Positions 36,372 through 45,717 of a stretch of DNA of 64,000 nt are shown here, in pieces (position 1 is the stretch's first letter; the number at the start of each line of letters is the position of its first letter). The DNA lies in contig CAIMEY010000029.1 of assembly GCA_903840165.1 (NCBI GenBank), positions 124,001 to 188,000 on the forward strand, written 5' to 3'. The stretch is from an uncultured Myxococcales bacterium. GTDB taxonomy: Bacteria; Myxococcota_A; UBA9042. The position numbers were made by a program, and so were the translations under genes. The notes under the pieces are model-generated. The model worked only from the letters and a program-made list of their open reading frames with translations. It had not been told where the DNA came from and did not search any database.

Positions 36372-36406
36372 GCGCGGTCGCTGCCCTGATGGGATGGCGG
36401 CCGCGC
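36372..36406. terminator. Candidate bidirectional terminator between convergent ygeW and RIO kinase genes
   Basis: GCGCGGTCGC (36372-36381) pairs with GCGGCCGCGC (36397-36406) with one G-U type mismatch and a 15-base loop, in the 96-base gap between two convergent genes. There is no U-tract. Confidence 0.35.
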
Positions 36407-36446
36407 AGGGAGGGAGGAGCTTAACCCCGCGCTACGCCAAGAAAAC

Positions 36447-37328
36447 CTAAGTCTTTCCAGCCCGCCGCAGCGCGTCCTGCCGTGCGTCTTCGATGTCGCG
36501 CAGCACACTGCCCACGTCGGCCTTGTGATCAGGACGCTTGAATCGACCGGTGAGCTTCATGTCCGGATCGAGGGTGCCCTTTTCGTAGGCTTGCCAGATT
36601 TCATTGCCATAATCGAACTGACGAATCGACGGCGCCGACCGTCCCAAACACAACGCGAGGGCATCAATATCGCGCAGGAGCAGTTTCCGCGCATTGTTGT
36701 TGCCAGCCGCAGTCACGACTTGAGGCAAGTCTATGATTACAGGACCATCTTTGCCCACAAGCACATTGTACTCTGACAAATCGCCGTGAATCAGACCGGC
36801 GCAGAGCATCCGCACGACTTCCTTGAGCAGTACCGAATACATTTGGACGGCTTGCTCTTCAGTGAGTTCAAGGTCCGTCAACCGCGGCGCCACGTCGCCC
36901 TGGGCATCGGCGACCAGCTCCATCACCAACACCCCGTGATCATAGAATAATGGCTGTGGCACGCGAACGCCAGCCGCCGTCAAGCGATACAGGGCGTCCA
37001 CTTCCGCGCTATGCCACGCTTCTTCGAGTTCGCGCTTGCCGAACTTGGAACCTTTGGCCATGGCGCGGGCCCGCCGACTGTTGCCCACAGCCCGGCCTTC
37101 CTGATAGTCACTGCGCTGGCGAAAGCTGCGATTTTTCGACTCTTTATACACCTTGGCGCAACGCATCACGCCGCCGCAGTCGACGACGTAGATGTCCGCC
37201 TCCTTGCCGCTCATCAGTTGCCCAAGCACTTCATCGATCTGTCCCTCTTGGACCAGGGGCAGCAGGCGGGCGGGCGTCTTCATGTTCTGGATCTCAGCGC
37301 CGCGACGGGCAAAAACCCGGATGGGCAT
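36447..37328 (-). CDS. RIO-family serine protein kinase
   Basis: The 293 residues carry a RIO1-type kinase. GKEADIYVVDCGG is the ATP loop, with Lys in CAKVYK. The RIO-specific insert contains NRSFRQRSDYQEGR. HGDLSEYNVLV holds the catalytic Asp and Asn, and IIDLPQ is the metal-binding Asp. These are typical for bacterial RIO1-like kinases of ~280-300 residues, whose targets are mostly unknown. No convincing Shine-Dalgarno is seen for ATG 37328; ATG 37283 (Met16) is an alternative. It is encoded downstream of the triple DsbA gene across a 243-base gap with no recognised element. Confidence 0.9.
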   Translation of the reverse strand: MPIRVFARRGAEIQNMKTPARLLPLVQEGQIDEVLGQLMSGKEADIYVVDCGGVMRCAKVYKESKNRSFRQRSDYQEGRAVGNSRRARAMAKGSKFGKRELEEAWHSAEVDALYRLTAAGVRVPQPLFYDHGVLVMELVADAQGDVAPRLTDLELTEEQAVQMYSVLLKEVVRMLCAGLIHGDLSEYNVLVGKDGPVIIDLPQVVTAAGNNNARKLLLRDIDALALCLGRSAPSIRQFDYGNEIWQAYEKGTLDPDMKLTGRFKRPDHKADVGSVLRDIEDARQDALRRAGKT

Positions 37329-37571
37329 TCGGAGGAGCCGACGAACCTAGGTTCGCCAGCCAAGCAACCGCCACGCGCAGCGGTCGTAGGTCACTGTACG
37401 TGCCGGTCGGGCATTCGTCAAGGTCCTAAACTACTTGAGATTCCTAACAATCCGGCAGCAAGTCCGCAATCGGTCGCGCAAGGCCAGCATGAGGATAAGT
37501 CCTGAAAAGCATAGCCTTTACCCACATTCGCCAGGGCTGCCAACTGGGTGTCGATGGCCAAGCGCTTGACG

Positions 37572-39605
37572 TCACAGCTTGCCGTCTAGGACCTTGCGCA
37601 CGACGTCCCGCAGCAAGGCGCTCGATAATTCCACTTGCACCAAGCGCCCTTGCAGATACACAGTTGGGGTCCCTTTGAGATCGGCTTTCTCCGCCTCGGC
37701 CGCATCAGCCTTGATCTGCAACAAAGCGGCTTTGCCCTCGACAACGGCCTGAGCCTTGACCTGGTCAAGCCCCACCTTGACCGCTATTTCCTTGATTGTT
37801 CGCGCAATGACCGCCTGAGCTGCAGCTTGCGCATGGGCAGGATCGGGCGCGGCGTCGCCTTGCTCGTCATCTGGCTGCAGCGCGGTCAATTCTTGTTGCG
37901 ATTGAGCGAGTTGATCATAGTTCTGCTGAACAAAAGCAAGGAACTTGCCTTGTTGCTGCGCCGCGTGGGCCCAGAAAGCCAGGGCGCAGGCTGCCGGATG
38001 CATGTCGCGCTGCAGGTTGGGGTTACAGGCGTCCGACAAGGGAAACTGCTTAAAGACGATGCTCAGGTCGCTGGCAAATTCCGCTTGTAGAACAACAAGC
38101 TTGGGCAGTAGCTTGGCACAGAACACGCACTCCAAATCCAGAAATACCGTCATCTGGGCCTTGGCGCCCACGGGCCCGAGGCGTGGCGAATTTTTCGCAT
38201 CAAATACATGGACTTCCTTGGCCAGGGGCGGCGCAGGCTCGATCTCCTTGCCACCCTCAATCAGCGCCCGGTACAGCTGGGCATGGGGGGTACCTTTGGC
38301 CAACACCTTGTTCGCACGCTGCAATTCCTCATCGACGACGGTCTGAAAATCGGCCAACTGCCTTGCGCCCGACACTTTTCGACCGTTGACATAGCAAGTC
38401 GGCGTACCCCTGGCACCTACGCGCTCGGCAAGGATGCCATCCTGGGCAATCCTCGATTCTGGCAGGGCTTTTTCCACGCAGATCTGCCACGCCAACGGGT
38501 CCGCACCGGCGGCCACCGCGTACCGCGCGAGGTCAAAGGCTTCGAGGGCCTGCGGATTGGCGTAAAGCAGATCCACATAAGGCCAGAATTTCCCTTGACT
38601 ATGAGCGCACATCGCCGCCACAGCTGCCTCGTGGGCGTGGGCGTGAAAGCTCAGGGGCAGGTTGACGTGTACGAGGCGCAGGGTTTTGGCATTATTGGCG
38701 CGCAGTTCTTCAAGTGTTTTTGAGACCTTACTGCAGAACGGACACTGGAAATCGCTGAACCAGACCACCGTGACAGGCGCGTCCGCGGGGCCCTGCTCCG
38801 GCTCGTCACCGCGCAGCGAAACCTTCCAGATTGTAGAATCTTCTTCATCTGCGCGCTGTTTGGCGGCTGGCGGCGCAGGGGGCACGGGCCCACCCTGAAA
38901 AATCCACTGTTCGATGGAATCGGCCTTTGCTGGACTATTCTTGCGGGTCATAGTTTCGCGCAATTTGTCTCGCGTGACGCCACTGGCTAGGGCTGCATCG
39001 GCCAGCCGAATCTCAGCGTCAATCGCTTTCTCAAACATTTCTAATGGTTGAGCCCCAGTCAACAAGGTTCCGTTGATGAAGAACGTCGGGGTCCCGCGGG
39101 CCTCCAGGGCATTGGCAATCGCTTGTTGGCGATCGACTTGGGCCGCGATGTTGGGGTCTTGGTTGTCTCGGTCAAACTTCTTGAGATCACAGCCGATTTC
39201 ACCCGCCCAAATTCGGTAATTCTCCGTGGACAAGGAAGTCTGATTGGAAAACAGCTTTGCGTACATTTCCCAGAACTTTCCCTGCTGCTGTGCCGCCATA
39301 GCCGCTATTGCCGCTGGCCGGGCGTTGGCGTGAAAGGACAGGGGTTGATGCACGAAAACAAGGCGAAGGTCATCGCCGTAGCGCTTGCGCAGCGCCTCGA
39401 CCGTCACATAGGCACGACTGCAAAAAGGACATTGAAAATCGCTAAATTGAATGAGGGTCACCTTGGCATTAGGGTTGCCAATACTGGCCACGGGTGAGGC
39501 GTGGGGATGCTGCACATGGGCCGGTTGCGCGGCGACAACCCACGGCGCGACAAGCAGACAGGCCAATGACACAAGGAGGCTGAGACAAAGGCGGCGCTGA
39601 CGCAT
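37572..39605 (-). CDS. Secreted protein with three tandem DsbA-like thioredoxin domains
   Basis: After a signal peptide (residues 1-26, ending VVAA) the 677 residues hold three DsbA/DSBA_3-type domains. Active-site motifs are CPFC at 59-62, CPFC at about 291 and CVFC at about 493. Each is preceded by a VTxxxFSDFQ-like strand and followed by cis-Pro loops GTPTFFING, GTPTCYVNG and GTPTVYLQG. The protein should catalyse disulphide formation or isomerisation in the periplasm. Three such domains in one chain is unusual; the linker between domains 1 and 2 is Pro/Ala-rich. The third domain carries two extra Cys (in DACNPN and HPAACALAFW). A 21-base palindrome sits just upstream of the gene. Confidence 0.88.
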   Translation of the reverse strand: MRQRRLCLSLLVSLACLLVAPWVVAAQPAHVQHPHASPVASIGNPNAKVTLIQFSDFQCPFCSRAYVTVEALRKRYGDDLRLVFVHQPLSFHANARPAAIAAMAAQQQGKFWEMYAKLFSNQTSLSTENYRIWAGEIGCDLKKFDRDNQDPNIAAQVDRQQAIANALEARGTPTFFINGTLLTGAQPLEMFEKAIDAEIRLADAALASGVTRDKLRETMTRKNSPAKADSIEQWIFQGGPVPPAPPAAKQRADEEDSTIWKVSLRGDEPEQGPADAPVTVVWFSDFQCPFCSKVSKTLEELRANNAKTLRLVHVNLPLSFHAHAHEAAVAAMCAHSQGKFWPYVDLLYANPQALEAFDLARYAVAAGADPLAWQICVEKALPESRIAQDGILAERVGARGTPTCYVNGRKVSGARQLADFQTVVDEELQRANKVLAKGTPHAQLYRALIEGGKEIEPAPPLAKEVHVFDAKNSPRLGPVGAKAQMTVFLDLECVFCAKLLPKLVVLQAEFASDLSIVFKQFPLSDACNPNLQRDMHPAACALAFWAHAAQQQGKFLAFVQQNYDQLAQSQQELTALQPDDEQGDAAPDPAHAQAAAQAVIARTIKEIAVKVGLDQVKAQAVVEGKAALLQIKADAAEAEKADLKGTPTVYLQGRLVQVELSSALLRDVVRKVLDGKL

Positions 39606-39633
39606 CGGAGGCCCTCCGGGAACGAGAATTGGC

Positions 39634-39654
39634 GTTGTAGTACACTGTTACAAC
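39634..39654. promoter_or_regulatory. 21-bp palindrome upstream of the triple-DsbA gene
   Basis: GTTGTA (39634-39639) and TACAAC (39649-39654) form an inverted repeat with a 9-base centre, about 30 bases upstream of the start codon in a locally AT-rich spacer. Position and symmetry suit a repressor operator or a short leader hairpin. Confidence 0.3.
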
Positions 39655-39690
39655 TCGTTGATATTACTTACAAATCGCCAGCCAGGAATC

Positions 39691-41370
39691 CTAAACAACT
39701 AATACTTCCTGGTACTTACCAAACACGACCCTGAGCGCACCACTGATTTCGCCTGTCGTGGCGCGGGCTTTGGCTGCTTGAGCAATTTTGGGCAAGAGGT
39801 TATCCCCGCAGCGTGCGGCGTCGGCCAGGGCCTGCATAGCCTGGGCGTGGGCTGCCTGGTCACGGGACAGACGAAGCGCTTGCACCGCCGCCACTTGGTC
39901 CCTTTCGACCTGGGCATCCACCTTGAGGACTGGCATCGGCTCTTCGTGCGCCGCACGGAACTGATTGACGCCGACAATCACCTGCTCGCCGGACTCGACA
40001 GCCCGTTGGTACCGGTAGGCACTGTCTTGGATCTCCCTTTGCGGATAGCCTTTTTCGATGGCCGCGACCATGCCGCCCATTTCGTCGATGCGCGTCAAGT
40101 AGGCGCGGGCCTGCTGTTCCAGGGAATCCGTCCACGATTCAATGAGATAGCTACCTGCTAGCGGGTCAACCGCATCGGCCACGCCAGACTCAAAGGCGAT
40201 AATCTGCTGGGTACGCAGGGCGATTTGCGCCGCCGCCTCTGTGGGTAAACCTAGCGCTTCATCACGCGAATTGGTGTGCAAAGACTGCGTTCCACCGAAC
40301 ACGGCCGCCAACGCCTGCAGCGTGACACGCACGATGTTGTTGTCCGGTTGCTGGGCCGTCAGCGTGGAACCGCCTGTTTGCGTGTGGAATCGCAGTTTGC
40401 AGGACTCGTCGTTGCGGGCACCAAAGCGCTCGCGCATGATCCGCGCCCAGAGCCGCCGCGCCGCGCGAAATTTGGCGATTTCCTCAAGAAAGTTATTGTG
40501 ACCATTAAAGAAAAAGGCAATGCGCCCAGCGAAATCGTCAATGTCTAGGCCGGCCGCCATGGCTGCTTCGACATAAGCCACGCCATCGCCAAGGGTAAAG
40601 GCGATCTCTTGGGCGGCATCACAGCCGGCCTCACGGACGTGGTAGCCACTGATGGAAATCGTATTCCATTTAGGCACTTCTGTTGCACACCACGCGAACA
40701 AGTCGGTGATGAGGCGCATCGACGGCCGTGGCGGATAAATGTAAGTGCCGCGCGCCATGTACTCCTTGAGCACATCGTTTTGCACCGTGCCCGTCAGGCC
40801 CTTGGGGTCTAGGTCCCGCTCCTGGGCCACGGTGTACAGATAGCCCAGCAGCGTGGTCGCTGTTGCATTGATGGTCATGGAAATACTAACTTTATCCAGG
40901 GCAATGCCGGCCGTGAGGATGTCCATGTCCTGCACCGAGGCGATGGACACGCCGACCTTGCCAACTTCCCCTTCAGCCATCGGATCATCGGGGTCGTAGC
41001 CCATCTGCGTCGGCAGGTCGAAGGCGACGGACAAGCCGGTCTGGCCGCGGTCCAGGAGGTAGCGATAACGGGCATTGGACTCGGCGGCTGTACCAAACCC
41101 CGCGTATTGACGCATGGTCCACAGGCGACCGCGGTACATCGTCGGTTGCACGCCACGGGTATAGGGGTACTGCCCCGGAAGCCCTTGATTGGTCAAATAA
41201 TCTTCAGCAGCCTTGGTCGCCGTATCGGGCTCGGGCGCGTAGAGCGGCGCAACAGCATCGCCCGTGGAGCGGGTAAATGCCTTTCGACGCAGGCCTTTTT
41301 TCTCAGCGGCGGCCAATGGCTTGTTGAGCCAAGCGTTCAGGGCCAGTTGCAGGGCAGTGGGTTCAGCCAT
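39691..41370 (-). CDS. Methylmalonyl-CoA mutase catalytic subunit without the B12-binding domain
   Basis: The 559-residue protein is the TIM-barrel part of an acyl-CoA mutase. Specificity markers fit methylmalonyl-CoA: Tyr in [13 protein letters not shown] (Tyr89 equivalent), Arg in [12 protein letters not shown] (Arg207 equivalent) and His in SGYHVREAG (His244 equivalent). The C-terminal cobalamin domain (DxHxxG) is absent, as in two-subunit mutases, so a separate small subunit must be encoded elsewhere. It would interconvert methylmalonyl- and succinyl-CoA in propionate or branched-chain catabolism. ATG 41370 has GGAG nine bases upstream and precedes the conserved start of the fold; an in-frame extension upstream to 41532 looks non-coding. 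Confidence 0.88.
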   Translation of the reverse strand: MAEPTALQLALNAWLNKPLAAAEKKGLRRKAFTRSTGDAVAPLYAPEPDTATKAAEDYLTNQGLPGQYPYTRGVQPTMYRGRLWTMRQYAGFGTAAESNARYRYLLDRGQTGLSVAFDLPTQMGYDPDDPMAEGEVGKVGVSIASVQDMDILTAGIALDKVSISMTINATATTLLGYLYTVAQERDLDPKGLTGTVQNDVLKEYMARGTYIYPPRPSMRLITDLFAWCATEVPKWNTISISGYHVREAGCDAAQEIAFTLGDGVAYVEAAMAAGLDIDDFAGRIAFFFNGHNNFLEEIAKFRAARRLWARIMRERFGARNDESCKLRFHTQTGGSTLTAQQPDNNIVRVTLQALAAVFGGTQSLHTNSRDEALGLPTEAAAQIALRTQQIIAFESGVADAVDPLAGSYLIESWTDSLEQQARAYLTRIDEMGGMVAAIEKGYPQREIQDSAYRYQRAVESGEQVIVGVNQFRAAHEEPMPVLKVDAQVERDQVAAVQALRLSRDQAAHAQAMQALADAARCGDNLLPKIAQAAKARATTGEISGALRVVFGKYQEVLVV

Positions 41371-41515
41371 CGTCCAAGTCTCCGCAGCCAAAGGGCCGCG
41401 CCGGGGCAACTTTGGCACCGGCCGAGGTTGGGCGCAACCGCTAGCGCCCGGTCTATGCGCCCAAGGGGAACGCAAGTGCGGGCCTGGTCGGCCCAGAACG
41501 CCAAGCAATCGCCTG

Positions 41516-42436
41516 CTATTTTGAATGAACACCAGGGCTTGGCAAGGCGACCAGTTGCTCGACGAGCCGTCGCCCTGCCCGCTGTCGGTCTCTGGTGGCC
41601 TTTTGCTCCCAGGCCCGCGCCCCGGCAGCGATGTTGCCGGCGTAGTACCGCCCGGTCACGCCTGTGATCAGAAAGGCACCGCCAAGCCAAGCGTGTTCGG
41701 CAAATAACGCCGCATTAAGCCAAATAAAACCGCCATTAACGACCAATGCCGCGCCCGCTTGCTCGGGTTCGCCGGCCAGCAGTTGCCCCAGGCCCGGAAG
41801 GGCGGCGGACAAGGCACCCCCTATCCAGCGCTGACGGTCAGGGCGCAGCGAAAGGCGTTCTAGCGCGACTGAATCAACGGCATCTCCTAGCAATTTCAGC
41901 GAACAAGCGCGCCCCATCTCCTCCTGTGCGCCTTGCAGGTGCAGCACGCAGCGCAGCCGTTGCGCCATTGCGACCTCTGTGACATCCGTAGATAAATCCT
42001 CTACTTGACCGAGCAAATGCACCGCGCGCGCCGTTTGCCCCGCCGCCGCCAGCGCCAGGGCCAGCAAGGGCGTCTGCCCCAGGGCTCGCAGCGGCTCAGG
42101 GTCGGCTTGCACAGCCTGCTCAAGAAACGTTGCAGCTAGGCTTGGTTGCCCCTCAGCCAGCAAGCGATGGCCAAAATCGTAGCCCAGGCCCGGCTGCAGC
42201 CACGGCAGTTGGCCAGCGGCGTCCAGGCGTTGCAACTCCTGCATGGCTGCCGGATAGAGCCCGAGATCACTGAGAAAGATCACAAATTCGGCCGACGTCC
42301 CGGCGCTAACCTCTGTGACCGAAGCCGCTAGGGGCAGCGCGCGGGCCTCGGACGAGGTCAACAAGGCCAAGGACAGCGCAAACAACCGGAACGCGCCCAG
42401 CGAAGGCAAGGATGGGCATCGATTATTGCGCCGCAT
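41516..42436 (-). CDS. Secreted TPR-like protein with C-terminal membrane domain (paralogue of the upstream gene)
   Basis: About 306 residues from ATG 42436. There is an N-terminal signal peptide ([17 protein letters not shown]), a central Ala/Leu-rich helical stretch readable as TPR-like repeats, and a C-terminal hydrophobic domain beginning [21 protein letters not shown], with at least two membrane-spanning segments and a basic tail. The same LPGLGxxxxG start and layout appear in the preceding gene, so the two are tandem paralogues. The start overlaps the upstream coding end by 14 bases, showing tight operon organisation. I do not know the family beyond a likeness to DUF5683-type membrane domains. 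Confidence 0.75.
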   Translation of the reverse strand: MRRNNRCPSLPSLGAFRLFALSLALLTSSEARALPLAASVTEVSAGTSAEFVIFLSDLGLYPAAMQELQRLDAAGQLPWLQPGLGYDFGHRLLAEGQPSLAATFLEQAVQADPEPLRALGQTPLLALALAAAGQTARAVHLLGQVEDLSTDVTEVAMAQRLRCVLHLQGAQEEMGRACSLKLLGDAVDSVALERLSLRPDRQRWIGGALSAALPGLGQLLAGEPEQAGAALVVNGGFIWLNAALFAEHAWLGGAFLITGVTGRYYAGNIAAGARAWEQKATRDRQRAGRRLVEQLVALPSPGVHSK

Positions 42437-43307
42437 GATCTCGCATTCCTTGACGAATTTCGGCGTGTAAGCGCTGCTGTTGCTGCTGATTCTGCAGCAC
42501 GGCGCCGAGCCAAGAGCCATACACATTGCCCGCGTAAAGAACGGCCGTCACAGCGCCCAAGACCCAGCCACGGGTCGAGTGTAACCCCGCTTGGGCAAAG
42601 CCAGTCTCGGCAAAATATGCCGGCACGACCAGCACGCCCAGGGTGGCCGCGCCATCCTGCCAACGTCCCTGGTAAACGCGCCCCAGGCCGGGCAGGAGCG
42701 CCGATAGCGCCCCCGCTAAAGCCGGCGAATAAGCTGGTAAATCATTGGAACGCGCCAGCCAAAGCGCTGTCTGTCGCTGCCAAGCGTCGCCTTGGTTGGC
42801 CAGCGAGGGCAAAGGCGGGCGCTGCGGAGAATTTGCATCGATGGACAGCAGTTTTCTCTGAATATCAAGCAGTTGCAGGTCGCTTAAGCCGTCATGCCCG
42901 ACAGCAGAATCCTCCGGTCGTGCAGGCCGCACCTGACACCAAGGCGAGGGCTCTAGGCCCGGCTGAACGATGGCCTGCAAGACGCAAGATCTCATTATAA
43001 GTTCAGGGCTTTTCGCGACAACATCGCGATAGCGGCCGTCGTTCAACAAGCGCAGCGCCGGCCCGTCCTCATGGGCCTGCAAAAGGCAGTGGGTCGCCAG
43101 CGTCAGCGCCGGCCGGGGGGCGGCAGTCTGCCCATGCAGGTCGCGCAACGCTTCCACGGCGCACGCTTGGTGCTGGCCCATGTCCGCCAGTTGCTGGGCA
43201 AGTGACAGAGGTTCCGCTTGCGCAACAAAGGGTTGCAACACGATCGTCAAGCTCACGCAGCAAGCCAGGGCCAGCGTCATGGCACAAGGGCGAGAGGACT
43301 TGGTCAT
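42423..43307 (-). CDS. Secreted protein with C-terminal LPGLG membrane domain
   Basis: About 294 residues. The signal peptide (LALACCVSLTIVLQPFVAQA) is followed by a helical region with LAQQLADMGQHQACAVEALRDL, typical of a TPR start, three cysteines in the middle (RSCVLQ, WCQV), and a C-terminal hydrophobic domain from ALSALLPGLGRVYQG with several membrane segments. It ends in a Gln/His-rich tail. ATG 43307 overlaps the yidD-like stop as ATGA, so translation is coupled. It is the third gene of a four-gene operon and a paralogue of the fourth. A role in envelope assembly is inferred only from the LolA-like and YidD-like partners. Confidence 0.75.
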   Translation of the reverse strand: MTKSSRPCAMTLALACCVSLTIVLQPFVAQAEPLSLAQQLADMGQHQACAVEALRDLHGQTAAPRPALTLATHCLLQAHEDGPALRLLNDGRYRDVVAKSPELIMRSCVLQAIVQPGLEPSPWCQVRPARPEDSAVGHDGLSDLQLLDIQRKLLSIDANSPQRPPLPSLANQGDAWQRQTALWLARSNDLPAYSPALAGALSALLPGLGRVYQGRWQDGAATLGVLVVPAYFAETGFAQAGLHSTRGWVLGAVTAVLYAGNVYGSWLGAVLQNQQQQQRLHAEIRQGMRDHAAQ

Positions 43308-43768
43308 GGCGAACAGCTCAAACACGGCGTTGTCTCATAGCGTTGCACGGGGTCGCTGAGGTGAATGCCATCCACGGCGGGGCTGTAGGGCAGATGCATC
43401 GCGCCCGGGTGATCGCGCAACAAGCGGTCGGCCCCAAGCAAAACGCCGCGCCACAGGCCAAATCGCTGGATCGCTTGATCCGCAAAGTGGGAACAACTCG
43501 GCGTAAAAGCGCAAAGATCCAGATCCGTCTGCGCCGGCAAGGCCCGGTACAAGCCCAGGGTTAGCCAGGCAAGGCCAAAGGGCACGCTGCCGTCCCAGGT
43601 CGTCCATGGCGAAGAATCCGGTTCCTGATCTGGGCGTTGTGCCCGATCGAGGTAGAGGACCGCCTCGACAAGCGTCGGCGTAGGGGGCTCAGCCGCAGCG
43701 GTGGCGCCTGTCGTTAGGGCAAGAATGCACGCTAAACTTATGACATTGAAGCGTATTGCTCGGTTCAT
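43304..43768 (-). CDS. yidD: YidD-like protein carrying a signal peptide
   Basis: The 154-residue protein contains the YidD (DUF37) signature: CAFTPSCSHFADQAIQRFG, then LWRGVLLGADRLLRDHP, matching the family pattern of Cys, PSCS, helix, and RLxRxHP. Typical YidD is ~70-90 residues, cytoplasmic and involved in YidC-dependent membrane insertion. Here an N-terminal signal peptide (MNRAIRFNVISLACILALTT then Ala-rich) and a ~70-residue spacer precede it, suggesting a periplasmic or membrane-anchored version. ATGA overlaps join it to both neighbours. Chromosomal YidD usually sits in the rpmH-rnpA-yidC region; this copy is elsewhere, so it is likely a specialised paralogue. Confidence 0.82.
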   Translation of the reverse strand: MNRAIRFNVISLACILALTTGATAAAEPPTPTLVEAVLYLDRAQRPDQEPDSSPWTTWDGSVPFGLAWLTLGLYRALPAQTDLDLCAFTPSCSHFADQAIQRFGLWRGVLLGADRLLRDHPGAMHLPYSPAVDGIHLSDPVQRYETTPCLSCSP

Positions 43769-44499
43769 GGTAGAACCTGCACGCGTGCATCAGCCGCAGC
43801 ACCCAGACATTGGCTTGCGCCCGCAGGGGGAGTACCGCCCGGCAAGACCTTGAATGTCCAGTGTTCTTTGCGCACAACCGCCTGCTTATGCAGGACTTCT
43901 GTGTCCGCCGTCGTCGGCACCGACAAAGCGCCGACGCGTTGAGGAGGGCCAAAGCGATAGGTACGCACGTGCTGCGCGTCTGCATCAGAAATTTCTACAC
44001 TTTTAGGACCTTGCGCGGTCTCGAGCGCCCGAATCTTGGCCAGAGGTCGCCCTTGAGGGTCCTCGATCTGCCAGTTTTCCCACGTCCCCTGCGGCGTACG
44101 TTCGCGCGCGATCAGCTTAGCATTGTTGGGTAAAACTTCGGCCGGAGAGCGCAAGCCGACCAGCAGTGCATCCAGCATCGCCGGCACTTCCGGCTTGGCC
44201 TTGACCTGCCGGAGCAGCGTGCGTTCAGCGGGATAGTAGATCGATAACCCCTCGGATGCTAACCACATTCGCTGCTGTAGTGGCTCCTGCACCCAGAGGC
44301 AAGTCTGCCCATGGCGGTCCAGCCAAAGGGTGCCGCGGGAGGAAGGCTCGGCGTCCACCTGCAGCGAAAACGCGAGGTGCAGTGCCTGTCGCAGATGCCC
44401 CGCGTGCAACTGCAGGGGCATCGGTTGCGCCGAAGCGATGGCGGGCATCAGGGCCCCAAACAGGATAGTCAATAGACGCAACCCTGCGCACGGATTCAT
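43765..44499 (-). CDS. LolA-like periplasmic lipoprotein-carrier-fold protein
   Basis: About 244 residues. There is a signal peptide (LRLLTILFGALMPAIASA), then strands resembling LolA/LolB: FSLQVDAEPSSRGTLWLDR, LWVQEPLQQRMWLASEG, LSIYYPAERTLLRQV, with a helix-rich middle and IEDPQGRPLAKIRALE near the end. LolA-fold proteins carry lipidated proteins or other amphiphiles across the periplasm. Start choice is uncertain: ATG 44499 directly precedes the signal peptide but lacks a good ribosome binding site, and upstream in-frame starts exist to 44598. It is the first gene of the operon; its stop overlaps the yidD-like ATG (ATGA). Confidence 0.65.
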   Translation of the reverse strand: MNPCAGLRLLTILFGALMPAIASAQPMPLQLHAGHLRQALHLAFSLQVDAEPSSRGTLWLDRHGQTCLWVQEPLQQRMWLASEGLSIYYPAERTLLRQVKAKPEVPAMLDALLVGLRSPAEVLPNNAKLIARERTPQGTWENWQIEDPQGRPLAKIRALETAQGPKSVEISDADAQHVRTYRFGPPQRVGALSVPTTADTEVLHKQAVVRKEHWTFKVLPGGTPPAGASQCLGAAADARVQVLP

Positions 44500-44817
44500 C
44501 AAACAGCTCAGGCGACGCGAACCGAGTGGCAGGCGCGTTGAGCTGAAGGCTGAAATCATGCGCTTTAGGGCGTTCAATCCTTTGTATCCACTGACCAATT
44601 GCTTGGGTGAGACGCGCCTGCGTCCAGACTAGTACCTCAAATCCGAAGTTCCTTGCGGGTTCGAGATACGGCGTTTGCTTCTAGTTTCCTAGGGGGCGCG
44701 CCGCCCCCGTCGCCCGCGCGTGCGGGCTCACCTCTGCGTTCGGCCGGGTCCCCTGCTGCAAAGTCCGCATCGCCGCGAGCTTTCCGGTAACCCGCAAAGC
44801 AGTTAGGGTTACGTGTG
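44500..44817. other. Intergenic region with paired GC hairpins
   Basis: Between the barrel-protein stop and the LolA-like operon there is no convincing gene. The only structure seen is a pair of strong hairpins at 44692-44727. The promoter of the LolA/YidD operon must lie here or read through from upstream; no clear -35/-10 pair was found. Confidence 0.45.
44692..44727. terminator. Two adjacent perfect GC hairpins (terminator or REP-like)
   Basis: GGGGGCG/CGCCCCC (44692-44698 and 44702-44708, 3-base loop) is followed three bases later by GCCCGC/GCGGGC (44712-44717 and 44722-44727, 4-base loop). They lie 90-126 bases beyond the stop of the barrel protein gene. There is no U-run, so Rho-assisted termination or a REP-like element is more likely than a classic terminator. 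Confidence 0.4.
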
Positions 44818-45612
44818 CTAGAGCCATCCCAGCCCGACCCAAGCCGCGGCGGAGAGTTCGCTGCTCTGGTTTTTGCCGTAGTACATCACTGATCCGCCTT
44901 CGATTTTGGCTGTGAAGCGCCAGTGATCGCCGATGCCGAGTTCACCGCCAAAGCCAAGCAGAACAGGCACAGCCACAGCGCTTGAGGGCAGTAGGTACCA
45001 GGAAACTGGCACGCGAAGACTAAATGAAACCCATGTTTTTGGTAGTATTTCCTGACTTGCGACGAGGCCAGGCACCCCTAGGTCCAGGCCAAAGACCTTG
45101 GTCGTACCGCCTGGGGAGGGCGGAAAATCGGTGACGCCGCCCATCGCTGTGATTTCAGGGCGTCCCACCAGGGCAAAGTGCCATCCGTCCAGGGTCGCAA
45201 AGCGAAATCGGTAGCCGCAACCCACGCCGGCACCGAAGCTACCCAGACGCGTCGCTTGACCGTAGGCCAAGCGAATTTGTGGTGCAATATCAACAAGAGA
45301 CGTCAGGCCGTAACCCAGCCCTAGGCGAATATCCGGCACACCGACAGCGGCAAACAGCGCCCGCTCATCCTGGTCCAATGGCTGCGCCCCTTGGAGTTCA
45401 CCGTGCTGACCCGCCGCTTGGGCTGGTGCTGCCACCAGCAGAGGCGCCACACAAATGCATAGAATAACAGCCCAATTTCGAAATTCGCTTCGCCTAGGCG
45501 CCGAACTTGGGCCCGCAGCCCTCCGGACAGCCCGCACGCTGGCCGAACAACGCCGGGCACGCCCTGCTAGGCGGGAACTGATGAGCCAAAACGTATTGAA
45601 ATTTTGTCGCAT
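44818..45612 (-). CDS. Outer-membrane beta-barrel protein
   Basis: About 264 residues from ATG 45612 (GAGG five bases upstream). A signal-type helix (WAVILCICVAPLLVAAPAQA) lies unusually late, near residues 45-65, after a basic stretch. The rest alternates aromatic, Gly and polar residues in amphipathic strands (IRLGLGYGLTSLVDIAPQIRL, GAGVGCGYRFRF, WVSFSLRVPVSWYLL) and ends AAWVGLGWL, with no charged tail. This is typical of small 8-10-stranded barrels of unknown role common in deltaproteobacteria. Confidence 0.72.
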   Translation of the reverse strand: MRQNFNTFWLISSRLAGRARRCSASVRAVRRAAGPSSAPRRSEFRNWAVILCICVAPLLVAAPAQAAGQHGELQGAQPLDQDERALFAAVGVPDIRLGLGYGLTSLVDIAPQIRLAYGQATRLGSFGAGVGCGYRFRFATLDGWHFALVGRPEITAMGGVTDFPPSPGGTTKVFGLDLGVPGLVASQEILPKTWVSFSLRVPVSWYLLPSSAVAVPVLLGFGGELGIGDHWRFTAKIEGGSVMYYGKNQSSELSAAAWVGLGWL

Positions 45613-45717
45613 TGCAGCCTCGGTCCTTGGGCCAAGCCGCGCGCCGCCCCGCAGCAGAAGGTCAACGGCGGCGGGCAGTGGCCCACGGTGCCATGTACGC
45701 CAACGCCGCACCGTGTC

